A DNA stretch of 36,800 nt from Phycisphaerales bacterium. Its GTDB lineage: Bacteria > Planctomycetota > Phycisphaerae > SM23-33. The DNA lies in NCBI GenBank assembly GCA_018644725.1, contig JABGPZ010000028.1, positions 1 to 36,800 of the forward strand, in the 5' to 3' direction. The notes beneath the pieces were generated by a model. That model was given only the letters and a program-made list of their open reading frames with translations, did no database searches and had not been told where the DNA came from. A program made the position numbers and the translations under genes. Of the stretch, positions 16,379 through 24,794 are shown one piece after another; position 1 is the first letter of the stretch; each line of letters begins with the position of its first letter.

Positions 16379-17131
16379 GTGACTGAACGGTTTGCACGAA
16401 TGGAACGGATGGTCGGGCCCGACGCGATGGCGAACCTTGCGGCCTCGCGTGTCACCATCGTTGGCATGGGCGCGGTGGGGGGCTATTGCCTCGAAGCGCT
16501 CGCGCGCAGTGGCGTGGGACAGTTTCGTCTCGTCGATCACGACGTCGTGGGCCGGAGCAATATCAATCGTCAATTGCTGGCGCTGGAGTCGACACTTGGG
16601 CAGGACAAAGTCCAGCTCGCCGCCGCGCGAGTGCGGGACATCAATCCCGCTTGCACAGTCGAGCCGTTGGACATGTTCTGCACCGACGATACGCTCGAGA
16701 CCATTCTCGCCGGTGAGGCGGACATTGTGGTCGATGCGATTGATTCACTCATTCCCAAGGTTACGCTGCTGGCAGGGTGTCTGGAACGGTCCCAGCGGGT
16801 GATTTCGTCGATGGGTGCCGCTCTGCGAACCGATCCGACGAAGATCCATGTGGGATGCTTGTCCCGTACGCGCTGTTGCCCGCTCGCGCGAGTGGTTCGG
16901 AAGTTTTTACGCCGCCGGGGGATGGGGTGCGAACTGCCGTGCGTCTATTCCACCGAGGTGATGGCCGAGCGCCCCGAGGGGGCGATTGCGCCGCTGGAAG
17001 AGAGCGACGATTTGGTTCGAGGCCGCCGGCGAAGAATCATGGGGAGCCTGCCAACACTGACCGGGATCTTTGGGCTGACCCTCGCGCATAGCGTCCTTGA
17101 GCTGCTTCTGGAGGGAAAATGGAAGCGATAG
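16379..17131 (+). CDS. tcdA: TcdA-like E1/ThiF-family enzyme (tRNA cyclic t6A dehydratase type)
   Basis: A 250-residue member of the ThiF/MoeB/HesA family. The ATP-binding loop GMGAVGGYCLEALARSGVG is near residues 30-48, the Rossmann acidic residue is in LVDHDVV, and SNINRQ follows, as in all E1-like adenylating enzymes. The DAIDS motif, the SSMGAALRTDPTKI stretch and PLARVVRKFLR are characteristic of TcdA (CsdL/YgdL), which cyclises the t6A37 modification of ANN-decoding tRNAs. A tRNA-Thr gene lies just downstream; it is a possible substrate, but the linkage may be chance. The start is GTG 16379, 3 bp after the ankyrin gene's stop, with GAGGAG inside that gene's end as ribosome binding site. 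Confidence 0.85.
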   Translation: MTERFARMERMVGPDAMANLAASRVTIVGMGAVGGYCLEALARSGVGQFRLVDHDVVGRSNINRQLLALESTLGQDKVQLAAARVRDINPACTVEPLDMFCTDDTLETILAGEADIVVDAIDSLIPKVTLLAGCLERSQRVISSMGAALRTDPTKIHVGCLSRTRCCPLARVVRKFLRRRGMGCELPCVYSTEVMAERPEGAIAPLEESDDLVRGRRRRIMGSLPTLTGIFGLTLAHSVLELLLEGKWKR

Positions 17132-17153
17132 GCCTCTCAGAGCAAAAAAAACC

Positions 17154-17182
17154 TTGACCTGATGGCCCCTAGAAGGTATATT
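17154..17182 (+). promoter_or_regulatory. Sigma-70 promoter of tRNA-Thr
   Basis: TTGACC (17154-17159), exactly 17 bp, then TATATT (17177-17182). This is a near-consensus promoter starting transcription about 5-10 nt before the mature tRNA end. Confidence 0.85.
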
Positions 17183-17192
17183 TTCCGCCCGC

Positions 17193-17264
17193 GCCGACGT
17201 AGCTCAACGGTAGAGCACAGCTTTCGTAAAGCTGAGGTTATGAGTTCAAATCTCATCGTCGGCT
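17193..17264 (+). tRNA. tRNA-Thr (anticodon CGT)
   Basis: A full cloverleaf can be drawn. Acceptor GCCGACG (17193-17199) pairs with CGTCGGC (17257-17263). D-stem GCTC/GAGC, anticodon stem CAGCT/AGCTG with loop TTCGTAA (anticodon CGT at 17225-17227), and T-stem ATGAG/CTCAT with loop TTCAAAT are all perfect. The discriminator base is T, and CCA is not encoded. It reads ACG codons. Confidence 0.97.
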
Positions 17265-17285
17265 TATATAGATCTCTCTTTTCGC

Positions 17286-17291
17286 TATAAT
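17286..17291 (+). promoter_or_regulatory. -10 element for the nahK-like gene
   Basis: A consensus TATAAT lies 38 bp before the ATG at 17330 and 22 bp after the tRNA end. A matching -35 is not clear, so the kinase may also be read from the tRNA promoter. Confidence 0.45.
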
Positions 17292-17329
17292 GGACGAACA
17301 ATCAAGCCCCTTGGGGCGGGAGACAAATC

Positions 17330-18430
17330 ATGAAAATAGACGCGTTAAAACCAATCTTCGATCTGTTCCAGATTGAAGGGACAGCCACCGTGGCCGACGA
17401 CTATGGCTCGGGCCATATCAATGACACCTATCGTGTCCATGTCGATACACCCGAGGGCGAAGCGCTCTATATTCTTCAGCGCATCAACCACCTGATTTTC
17501 ACCCAGCCGGTGGAACTGATGGACAATGTCCAACGCGTGACCGCGCATGTCGCCCAAAAAATTCTTGCTCGTGGTGGCGATCCGCTCCGTGAAACCTTGA
17601 CGCTGGTGCCGACCCGTGAGGGCGAAAACTATGCTCTCGTTGGCGAGAATTACTGGCGCGTGTATCTCTTTGTGTCCGGCGCGACGGGCTATGACATGAT
17701 CGAAGACGAACGTCACGTTACTGCCGCGGCCAAGGCGTTTGCCCAGTTCCAGAAGGACGTGGCCGACATGCCCGCCCCGCGCCTGCACGAAACCATTCCC
17801 GGTTTCGGTGATACCGGCTGGCGCTTTGAGCAGTTTGAACAAGCCCTCGCCGCCGACGTTGCTGGTCGCGCGAAAGAGTGCCAGGCGGAAATCGATTTTT
17901 GCCTCGCTCGCAAAGCGGACGCCAACGTGCTGATGAACCTGCTGCGTGAAAAGAAAATTCCCGAACGCATCACCCACTATGACACGAAGATCAACAACGT
18001 GCTGATCGACGACGCGACGGGCAAGGGCCTGTGCGTAATCGACCTCGACACGGTCATGCCGGGCGTTGCGATGTACGACTTCGGTGATTCGGTTCGCACC
18101 GCGACGGCACTGGGTGCCGAAGACGAAACCGACCTCTCCAAGGTGGGCTTCAGCCTCGAACGCTTCGAGCTTCTCGCCGAGGGCTATCTTTCGGTCGCGA
18201 AGGAATTCCTCACCGACATCGAAATCGATCACCTCGCATTCGCCGCGAAGATCGTCGCGTTCACGATTGGCCTGCGCTTCATCGCCGACCACCTCGCAGG
18301 CGATGTCTACTTCAAGACCCACCGCGAGAACCAAAACCTCGACCGCTGCCGCACGCAGCTCAAAACGGTCGCGGACATGGAAGCGCGCTTCGACGAAATG
18401 AAAACCATCGTCGATAAATATCGCGCATAA
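17330..18430 (+). CDS. nahK: N-acetylhexosamine 1-kinase homologue
   Basis: A 366-residue APH/choline-kinase-fold enzyme that should phosphorylate the anomeric carbon of GlcNAc or GalNAc with ATP. YGSGHINDTY near residues 24-33, LQRIN, the catalytic loop HYDTKINNV (catalytic Asp, metal-binding Asn) and the DLDTVMPG metal motif follow the bifidobacterial NahK sequence closely, and the length is the same. In bifidobacteria NahK opens the lacto-N-biose/galacto-N-biose pathway for mucin and milk glycans. Here it is convergent with two sulfatases, which supports a role after desulfation and hydrolysis of amino-sugar glycans. The phosphorylase and uridylyltransferase partners are not in this window. 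ATG 17330 follows GGCGGGAG. Confidence 0.84.
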   Translation: MKIDALKPIFDLFQIEGTATVADDYGSGHINDTYRVHVDTPEGEALYILQRINHLIFTQPVELMDNVQRVTAHVAQKILARGGDPLRETLTLVPTREGENYALVGENYWRVYLFVSGATGYDMIEDERHVTAAAKAFAQFQKDVADMPAPRLHETIPGFGDTGWRFEQFEQALAADVAGRAKECQAEIDFCLARKADANVLMNLLREKKIPERITHYDTKINNVLIDDATGKGLCVIDLDTVMPGVAMYDFGDSVRTATALGAEDETDLSKVGFSLERFELLAEGYLSVAKEFLTDIEIDHLAFAAKIVAFTIGLRFIADHLAGDVYFKTHRENQNLDRCRTQLKTVADMEARFDEMKTIVDKYRA

Positions 18431-18450
18431 GCAATCTCCGACAAACCACT

Positions 18451-18486
18451 AAAAAGCCCGAAGAGATTCGATCTCCTCGGGCTTTT
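18451..18486. terminator. Bidirectional intrinsic terminator
   Basis: AAGCCCGA-a-GAGAT pairs with ATCTC-c-TCGGGCTT around a TCG loop, with A-runs on one side and T-runs on the other. It serves the kinase gene (plus) and the sulfatase gene ending at 18509 (minus). Confidence 0.92.
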
Positions 18487-18508
18487 CTATGAATTGACGT
18501 AGTCGGTT

Positions 18509-20140
18509 TTATTTCACGGCTGGGCCGGTGGTGTCTTTGTATTGCATGCGCAGTTGGACCAGTTCGCTCTTGAGTCGTTCGACGACAGAAGCGTTCTCGG
18601 GCTTGGCGTAGACGTTTTTGATTTCGTTGGGGTCGGCCTTGGTGTCGAAGAGTTGCCATTCGCCGCCTGTGGGGCGGGCAGAGGGCGTGTAGAATTGGAT
18701 GAGTTTGTAGCGTCCATCGCTCACGCCATAGTGAGCGCTCACGCCGTGGCCGCCATGTTGGTAGTAGTGATAGTACATCGATTTGCGCCAGTCGTCGGGC
18801 GTTTTGCCCTTCATCAGCGGCACGAGTGATCGGCCTTGGCATGCGCCGCTGGCTTCGGCACCGGCGAGCTCGCAGAACGTCTGGGCGTAGTCGAGATTCT
18901 GGATGAGGTCGGTGTTGACCTGGCCGGGCTTGATCTTGCCCTTCCACATCGCCATGAACGGCATGCGGAACGATTCTTCGTACATCCAGCGCTTGTCGAA
19001 CCAGCCGTGCTCGCCGAGGTAGAAGCCCTGGTCGGAGCTGTAGATCACGATGGTGTTGTCCATGAGGTCGTTGTCTTTGAGGTAGGTCAGCACACGGCCG
19101 ACGTTGTCGTCGACGGATTTGACGGACGCCAGGAAGAGCTTGGCATAGCGCTGGAATTTCCATTCCACCAGAGCCTTGCCCTTGAGCTTGGCCTTGCGGA
19201 ACGCGTCGTTCTTGGGGTCCATGATTTTCGCCCAGGCTTTGTATTGCTCGGGGTTCAGGCGGGCGAGGGCAGCCTTGCCGCCCTTGGCTTTCTTGATGCC
19301 GCTCCGAGCCGTCGGCAACACATACAGGTCACTTGTCAGCCGCATGTGCTTGTCGATGCCCAAGGCGTGTTTGGAGGCCACTTTGCGGGTGCTGTAATCG
19401 TCAAAGAGGGTCTCGGGCATGGGTACTTCGACGTCGTCGAGGAGGTCGAGATATTTCAGGTCCGGCTTCCAGTTGCGGTGGGGGGCCTTGGGCTGCATCA
19501 TCAGCATGAAGGGCTTGGACTTGTCGCGTTTCTTGTCCAGCCAGTCCAGCGACAGGTCGCCGACGATATTCGTGTTGTAGCCTTGGACGACGCGGGTTTT
19601 GTAGCCCCTGGGGCTGGCCGGGTCGGCGGTCTTGAAGTCGGGATTGTAGTAGCTGCCCTGGCCGGGAACGATGTCCCAATAGTCATAGCCCACCGGGTTG
19701 GACCCGAGGTGCCACTTGCCGATGACGGCGGTTTGATAGCCTGCTTTTTGCAGTGCCTTGGGGAAGGTCCACTGCTTGGAGTTGAACCGGGGGGAGCCAC
19801 TGTTGACGGTAAATCCGTTTTTGTGGCTGTGGCGGCCGGACTGGATCACCGCGCGGCTGGGCCCGCAGATCGAGTTCGTGCAGTAGCTGCGCTCAAAGAG
19901 CATCCCGCGCTTGGCGATCGAGTCGATGTTCGGCGTGATGTTGTTTTTCTGGACGAATTCCTGGAGGTAGCTCTCGTAGGCACCGATGCAGGAGATGGCG
20001 TGATCGTCGGAAAAGATAAAGACGATGTTCGGCCGGTCGGATTTGGGGTTTGGCTCGGCGGAGAGAAGGCTGCCAGCCGTCGTCGCGGCGGCGGCCGAGA
20101 TCGATGCGTTGCGGAGGAAGGTGCGGCGATTCATGCTCAT
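18509..20140 (-). CDS. Tat-exported Cys-type sulfatase, copy A of a tandem pair
   Basis: A 543-residue S1-family sulfatase. MNRRTFLRNA followed by an Ala-rich hydrophobic stretch is a twin-arginine signal. Metal-binding DD lies at 45-46 after FIFS, and the formylglycine motif is C92-G-P-S-R96. GKWHLG and KAPHRNW carry further conserved metal and sulfate contacts. The overall pattern (ICGPSRA, DYWDIVPGQGSYYNPDF) resembles sulfatases annotated as N-acetylglucosamine-6-sulfatase or mucin-desulfating, but the substrate is not proven. It shares 48 of its first 50 residues with the next sulfatase upstream. It ends at a bidirectional terminator opposite the HexNAc kinase gene and is likely read in one transcript with copy B. 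Confidence 0.93.
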   Translation of the reverse strand: MSMNRRTFLRNASISAAAATTAGSLLSAEPNPKSDRPNIVFIFSDDHAISCIGAYESYLQEFVQKNNITPNIDSIAKRGMLFERSYCTNSICGPSRAVIQSGRHSHKNGFTVNSGSPRFNSKQWTFPKALQKAGYQTAVIGKWHLGSNPVGYDYWDIVPGQGSYYNPDFKTADPASPRGYKTRVVQGYNTNIVGDLSLDWLDKKRDKSKPFMLMMQPKAPHRNWKPDLKYLDLLDDVEVPMPETLFDDYSTRKVASKHALGIDKHMRLTSDLYVLPTARSGIKKAKGGKAALARLNPEQYKAWAKIMDPKNDAFRKAKLKGKALVEWKFQRYAKLFLASVKSVDDNVGRVLTYLKDNDLMDNTIVIYSSDQGFYLGEHGWFDKRWMYEESFRMPFMAMWKGKIKPGQVNTDLIQNLDYAQTFCELAGAEASGACQGRSLVPLMKGKTPDDWRKSMYYHYYQHGGHGVSAHYGVSDGRYKLIQFYTPSARPTGGEWQLFDTKADPNEIKNVYAKPENASVVERLKSELVQLRMQYKDTTGPAVK

Positions 20141-20272
20141 GCGAGGCTCCTTGTGAGGGGGCAGGGGCGTGTGTCTGAATGTAGAACGGCCCGAAGGGAT
20201 TTTCTGAATTTTCGATTTTCTGATTTTCTGAAAAATCGTCCGGACAGTATGATAAACGTGTCAGAAGGCCTG

Positions 20273-21952
20273 TTATTTCAGTTTCGGGCCAGTGTTGTCT
20301 TTGTATTGCTTGCGCAGTTTGACCAGCTCGCCCTTGAGGCGTTCGACGACCTTGGCGTAGTTCGGATCGTTGTAGGCGTTGTGCATCTCGTTGGGATCGG
20401 CCTTGATGTCGAAGAGTTGCCATTCGCCTTTTGCGGGGGGCTTGGTGGGCGAGTCGAGCTTGCCGGGCTTGGCGGGGATGTAGAACCGGATGAGCTTGTG
20501 GCGCCCGTCGGTGACGCCATAGTGGGTCGTCACGCCGTGGCAGGCCATGTGCTCGTAGTAGTGATAGTACATCGATTTGCGCCAGTCGGCGGGCGTGTTG
20601 CCCTTCATCAGCGGTACGATCGATCGGCCTTGGCATGTGTTGCTGGCTTTGGCGCCGGCGAGCTCGCAGAACGTCTGGGCGTAGTCGAGATTCTGGATGA
20701 GGTCGGTGTTGACCTGGTCGGGCTTGATCTTGTCTTTCCACATTGCGATGAACGGCATGCGGAACGATTCTTCGTACATCCAGCGCTTGTCAAACCAGCC
20801 GTGTTCGCCGAGATAGAAGCCCTGGTCGGCGCTGTACATGACGATGGTGTTTTCCATCAGATCGTTCTTTTTGAGATAGTTCAGCACACGGCCAACGTTG
20901 TCATCGACAGATTTGATGCAGGCGAGGAAGAGCTTGGCGTAGCGTTGGAATTTCCATTTCGCCAGGGCCTTGCCGGTGAGGTTGGCTTTGTGGAAGGCTT
21001 CGTTCTTGGGCACCATCACCTTGTCCCAGGCTTTGGCCTGAGCGGGAGTGAGGCGGCCGAGGGCCCCCTTTGTCTTGCCGCCCTTTTTGCCCTTGGCGCC
21101 TTTGGCAGCGCCCGCAAAGGCGGGAGGGCCAACAAACAAATCGCTACTCATTCTCATGTGTTTGTCGACGCCCATTCGGTGGATTTTCGCGACGTCGCGC
21201 CCTTCGTAGTCGTCGAAGAAGGTCTCGGGCATGGGCACTTCGACATCATCGAGGAGGTCGAGATATTTCAGGTCCGGCTTCCAGTTGCGGTGGGGGGCCT
21301 TGGGCTGCATCATCAGCATGAAGGGCTTGGATTTGTCGCGTTTCTTGTCGAGCCAGTTCAGCGACAGGTCGCCGACGATGTTGGTGTTGTAGCCGGGGAC
21401 TTTGCGGGCTTTGTAGCCCTTGGGCTTGGACGGGTCGGCGGTTTTGAAGTCGGGATTGTAGTAGCTGCCCTGGCCGGGGACGACGTCCCAATAGTCATAG
21501 CCTTGCGGGTTCGAGCCGAGGTGCCACTTGCCGATGATCGCGGTTTGGTAGCCCGCTTTTTGCAGCGCCTTGGGGAAGGTCCATTGGCTTCCGTTAAATT
21601 TCTGGCCGAAGGCGTTCGCGATGTAGCCGTTGAGGTGGCTGTGACGGCCGGTCTGAATCACCGCGCGCGAAGGCCCGCAGATCGAGTTCGTGCAGTAGCT
21701 GCGCTCAAAGAGCATCCCGTTCTTGGCGATCGAGTCGATGTGCGGCGTGATGTTCTGCTCTTGGACGAATTCCTGCAGGAAGCTCTTGTACGCGCCGATG
21801 CAGGAGACGGCGTGATCGTCGGAAAAGATAAAGACGATATTCGGCCGGTCGGATTTGGGGTTTGGCTCGGCGTTGAGGAGGCTGCCAGCAGTCGTCGCGG
21901 CGGCGGCCGAGATCGATGCGTTGCGGAGGAAGGTGCGGCGATTCATGCTCAT
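20273..21952 (-). CDS. Tat-exported Cys-type sulfatase, copy B of a tandem pair
   Basis: A 559-residue paralogue of copy A with the same twin-arginine signal, DD at 45-46 and C92-G-P-S-R96. The two differ mostly in a loop near residues 240-270, where this copy has an Ala/Gly/Lys-rich insertion (GAAKGAKGKKGGK), and near residue 480, where it has a short insertion (PGKLDSPTK). These loops lie outside the core motifs and could alter substrate range. The leader DNA before the ATG is almost identical to that of copy A. It is the upstream gene of the minus-strand pair, and its promoter must lie in 21953-22179, shared with the divergent gene at 22180. Confidence 0.93.
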   Translation of the reverse strand: MSMNRRTFLRNASISAAAATTAGSLLNAEPNPKSDRPNIVFIFSDDHAVSCIGAYKSFLQEFVQEQNITPHIDSIAKNGMLFERSYCTNSICGPSRAVIQTGRHSHLNGYIANAFGQKFNGSQWTFPKALQKAGYQTAIIGKWHLGSNPQGYDYWDVVPGQGSYYNPDFKTADPSKPKGYKARKVPGYNTNIVGDLSLNWLDKKRDKSKPFMLMMQPKAPHRNWKPDLKYLDLLDDVEVPMPETFFDDYEGRDVAKIHRMGVDKHMRMSSDLFVGPPAFAGAAKGAKGKKGGKTKGALGRLTPAQAKAWDKVMVPKNEAFHKANLTGKALAKWKFQRYAKLFLACIKSVDDNVGRVLNYLKKNDLMENTIVMYSADQGFYLGEHGWFDKRWMYEESFRMPFIAMWKDKIKPDQVNTDLIQNLDYAQTFCELAGAKASNTCQGRSIVPLMKGNTPADWRKSMYYHYYEHMACHGVTTHYGVTDGRHKLIRFYIPAKPGKLDSPTKPPAKGEWQLFDIKADPNEMHNAYNDPNYAKVVERLKGELVKLRKQYKDNTGPKLK

Positions 21953-22056
21953 GTGAGGCTCCTTGTGAGGGGGCAGGTCTGCGTGGAATATAGAAACCGC
22001 CCGGGAATGTTCCGAAAATCACCCCAGACAGTCTGATAAACGTGATTCACGGTCTA

Positions 22057-22074
22057 CTATTGCAGTTTCGAGCC
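22057..22074 (-). pseudogene. 3' end remnant of a third sulfatase copy
   Basis: The minus strand reads GGC TCG AAA CTG CAA TAG, matching the end of sulfatase B (GGC CCG AAA CTG AAA TAA), and is followed by the same downstream sequence (TGATAAACGTG on the plus strand). Beyond 22074 the similarity stops abruptly in AT-rich sequence, the likely deletion junction. Confidence 0.7.
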
Positions 22075-22179
22075 TATAAAATCTCAAATTGATATGCCCT
22101 CTTTTTTATTTCATCCATTGCGCCGGTACGCTACAATCATCGGGCAATCCGAGACTGTTGAATTCATGAGGAGACCTCG

Positions 22180-23433
22180 ATGAAACAATTGCTGTTGATC
22201 CTGATGGTGGCTGGTTCCCTTGCCGGGTCCGTGTGGGGTGTGGCCGAGCCTGCCGCCAAGGCTCCCGAGCCCGCCAAAGCGCCCGAGCCCGCCAAGGCTC
22301 CCGAGGCCGCCAAGGTACCCGCCGCGCCCAAGATAGGAAACGTCCCCGTCGATAATGGAGTGGCACAGTTTTCGTGTCGCGGGGAAACCCGCATGTATGA
22401 GTACCGGATCTATCTGCCCAAAGGCTACAGCGCCAAAGAGAACGCGGCGCGGACCTATCCGATGATTCTGATCTCGACGCTCGAAGGGGATGCGGACATG
22501 AAGCCCGTCGCCAAGTGGGTGGAGACGAATCAGTGGATCGTGGTGATGTTCGTGGGCGACCGCGAGGGCCCACGGCGGTTGGTGACGGAACACTTTTCGG
22601 CGGTGATTCGCGACAGTTTGATGCGGTTTCGGATTAACAAGAACATGCTTGTGGCGATGGGCTTCGGCGAGGCTGCACGCAAAAGCGCACAATTTGTCAG
22701 CGAGAACAAAGGGATCAATGCGGTGATTCAGTCGGGCGCGGTTTCGGCCGCCAATTCGCTGGCCCGCGGGCGGAAGGTGATGCTCGGGACGATCATCGGC
22801 GTCGATGACGTTCGGTTTACGCGCTTGACGTCGACAATTAAGAAATTCCCGCAGGCCTATTTGAATTTGCAATACCAGGCGACCGGGCACGAACCCGCCA
22901 CGCCTGAGGCCGCCGGAGCGGTGCTGGACTGGATTCAGGAAGGATTTTACCTTTCGTTTCCCGCGAAGCCTGCTGCGGCCGAGGCGCTGTGCAAGCAGTA
23001 TGATGCGCGCTATGCGGTCGTCAAAACCGCCTGCGAGAAAATCGCCATTCGGGAGTTTCAGAAAAAGCTTCTGTTCAAGCACAAGCTCACTCGAACGCTT
23101 CCGCAGCGCGAGCGCCTTAAGGGGATTGATGCCGACTTGCGGACGTTGAAAAAAGACCGTTCCATCATCCGGGAACTTGCCGCACGCAAGGCGTTTGGCA
23201 CCCTTCACCTCAAGGCCGGATTGGCCTTGGCGAGCTTCGCGACCAAGGAGATGGCCGACAGCAAAGACGCGGACCGATATGGTGTCGATCTGCCCGATCC
23301 CGAGAAGAAAGAAGCCGTTTTCAAGGGGATGAGGAAAGCGTATGAGGCGATGATCAAAAAGTATGACGGGACCTGCGCGGCCATTGCGGCCAAGGCAGAA
23401 CTCAAGATGTTCCTCACCGCCCACGACGTGTAG
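22180..23433 (+). CDS. Secreted alpha/beta-hydrolase-like protein without a visible nucleophile
   Basis: A 417-residue protein with a signal peptide (about 1-20) and a low-complexity linker of three APEPAK-type repeats (residues ~24-46). The next part, with YRIYLPKGYS, YPMILIS and a WIVVMF strand, resembles PHB-depolymerase/esterase D-like secreted hydrolases. At the nucleophile elbow, where GxSxG is expected, the sequence reads GFGEAA (about residue 163), so the Ser is absent. The C-terminal ~150 residues are helical and Lys-rich with no recognised domain. ATG 22180 has GAGGAG upstream. It is probably a binding or structural protein, not an esterase. Confidence 0.65.
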   Translation: MKQLLLILMVAGSLAGSVWGVAEPAAKAPEPAKAPEPAKAPEAAKVPAAPKIGNVPVDNGVAQFSCRGETRMYEYRIYLPKGYSAKENAARTYPMILISTLEGDADMKPVAKWVETNQWIVVMFVGDREGPRRLVTEHFSAVIRDSLMRFRINKNMLVAMGFGEAARKSAQFVSENKGINAVIQSGAVSAANSLARGRKVMLGTIIGVDDVRFTRLTSTIKKFPQAYLNLQYQATGHEPATPEAAGAVLDWIQEGFYLSFPAKPAAAEALCKQYDARYAVVKTACEKIAIREFQKKLLFKHKLTRTLPQRERLKGIDADLRTLKKDRSIIRELAARKAFGTLHLKAGLALASFATKEMADSKDADRYGVDLPDPEKKEAVFKGMRKAYEAMIKKYDGTCAAIAAKAELKMFLTAHDV

Positions 23434-23566
23434 CGTCGGGGCAAGTGTGCGAACGGGTGGTCGCGGGACTGTTTTTTTGTTGCGCGAAGGGGCGAGTGGA
23501 GTACTGTTTGTACGGATGGAAGCCAGTCCTCACGCCTCGGATCTCTCCGCCCGCAGCGATGCGGTT

Positions 23567-23890
23567 CTAGCCGAGCATGTCGCCGAGGCCGCCGAGATCC
23601 ATGCCGCCGGTGAGTTCTTTCATGGCCTCTTCGGCCGCTTTGGCCGCTTGGTCCTGAGCCGCTTCGACGGTCGCAATCACCAGCTCGGCGACGCCTTCGG
23701 GCCCTTTGAACATGGCATCGGGCGAAATCACCAGATCGGTGAGCTTGAGCTTGCCGTTGACCGTCGCGCGAACCGCGCCGCCCTCGGCTTCGCCAATGTA
23801 CACGCTCTGGCCAAGTTTGGCCTTCATCTCGGGAAGCTTGGTTTTCATCTCGCTGGCGAGCTTCATCATTTTTCCAATATCACCAAACAT
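23567..23890 (-). CDS. YbaB/EbfC-family nucleoid-associated protein
   Basis: A 107-residue DNA-binding protein. Family features are the N-terminal MKLASEMK helix, the GGAVRATVNGKLKLTDLVISPD strand pair (split here by an Ala-rich turn), and a C-terminal helix rich in Ala/Glu ending in a Gly/Met-rich tail (GGMDLGGLGDMLG). The family forms tweezer-like dimers that bind DNA and is often next to dnaX and recR, which are absent here. ATG 23890 follows AAGGAG. Gene and strand are well supported. Confidence 0.9.
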   Translation of the reverse strand: MFGDIGKMMKLASEMKTKLPEMKAKLGQSVYIGEAEGGAVRATVNGKLKLTDLVISPDAMFKGPEGVAELVIATVEAAQDQAAKAAEEAMKELTGGMDLGGLGDMLG

Positions 23891-23967
23891 GGGAATCTCC
23901 TTGCTGGGGTTGATTGTGTGAGGCAGACAGGGTAGCGACTGACGGGCAAAAAGTCAATATCCCGGTT

Positions 23968-24753
23968 CTAGAACAGGTCGGTGGTCTCGTCGCTAGCGGT
24001 AGAGCGGAGAGTGCTGAGCTGGTCGCGCAGGCGGGCGGCGTCTTCGTAGCGCTCTTCGTCGATGGCGGTGTTGAGTTTCTGCATGAGTTTCTCGGTCGGG
24101 TCGACGGGGATTTTCTCACGAATCTCACTGGCGAGCTCGTCAAGAATCACCCACTCGCCGCACTCGCTCACTTCGTCGTCATCGCCGGCTACCGCGTCAT
24201 AGAGTTGCGCGATGGCGGTTTTGCCCGCCTCGACGACTTCGATTGCTTCGCGGTAGCGCTCATAGCCCATTTCCAGATTTGCTCTCGCGCGGGTATTCAT
24301 CATGATCACATACGGCCGATAGCCTTCGAGGACGAAGCGGTCGTCGCTGGTGCGGGCATAGCGGTTGATCAGGTCGAACAGGCGCAGGTTGCGTGCGGTG
24401 TCGCGCGCGACGGAGGCATAGTCTTCCAGGACGAACGTCGCGAGGTAGCGATGATAGTACATCATGCCTTCTTCGCGCAACAGGCGGCAGTCGACCTCGC
24501 TGAGGCGGAAGGGCTCGTTCGGGCCGTGAAGCTCGAAGTGGCGCTTGAGGCGATGCTCGTGGTAGTCCAGCAAACTCTCGAACCCGTGGGGACGTTTCCC
24601 GTCGGGGCGGCCTTTGGCCTCCATCTGCAACAGGCCGAGGTCCAGACGCATCTGGATCTTCTCTTCGCCGTCTTTGCCGATGATGCGGCGGCAGTTCACT
24701 TCGCCAGGCCGGTGGGGCCAGTCGTCCAAAATGGTTCGAATATCAAGACTCAT
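23968..24753 (-). CDS. UVR-motif protein of unknown function
   Basis: A 261-residue cytoplasmic protein. The final ~40 residues contain the UvrB/UvrC (UVR) helical hairpin motif: KLMQKLNTAIDEERYEDAARLRDQL. The rest is helical with many Arg/Tyr/Glu and no CxxC zinc sites, so it is not McsA. UVR motifs mediate protein-protein contacts in UvrB, UvrC, McsA and Clp proteins. Start ATG 24753 fits the end of similarity to the upstream gene, but no strong Shine-Dalgarno precedes it. It is 41 bp downstream of the HlyD-type gene and likely co-transcribed. Confidence 0.75.
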   Translation of the reverse strand: MSLDIRTILDDWPHRPGEVNCRRIIGKDGEEKIQMRLDLGLLQMEAKGRPDGKRPHGFESLLDYHEHRLKRHFELHGPNEPFRLSEVDCRLLREEGMMYYHRYLATFVLEDYASVARDTARNLRLFDLINRYARTSDDRFVLEGYRPYVIMMNTRARANLEMGYERYREAIEVVEAGKTAIAQLYDAVAGDDDEVSECGEWVILDELASEIREKIPVDPTEKLMQKLNTAIDEERYEDAARLRDQLSTLRSTASDETTDLF

Positions 24754-24794
24754 ACTACCATAATACGCGATAGGGAAGGAAAACTCAAATGGCC

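Larger units (their letters stand above)
20147..22074. repeat. Tandem ~1.8-kb repeat units with a third-copy remnant
   Basis: The spacer upstream of sulfatase A plus the 3' end of sulfatase B (20147-20290) is homologous to 21959-22074, upstream of sulfatase B. The best-kept parts are the 5' leaders (GAGGCTCCTTGTGAGGGG in both) and 20244-20290 versus 22028-22074, sharing TGATAAACGTG and CAGTTTCG. The right-hand match includes the last five codons and stop of a sulfatase (G-S-K-L-Q-stop, minus strand, 22057-22074) with no gene attached. This indicates at least three former tandem units, the outer one deleted. Confidence 0.8.

Noticed and set aside
18836-22036. 1066-codon plus-strand open frame antisense to both sulfatases
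   Set aside because: It mirrors the minus-strand sulfatase codons (GC-rich third positions keep the opposite frame open), shows internal repetition only because the sulfatases are duplicated, and has no family motifs.
22258-22311. Short tandem repeat in the Pro/Ala/Lys linker as a possible CRISPR-like or VNTR array
   Set aside because: It is an in-frame coding repeat (APEPAK units) of a secreted-protein linker, with only about three units and no spacers.
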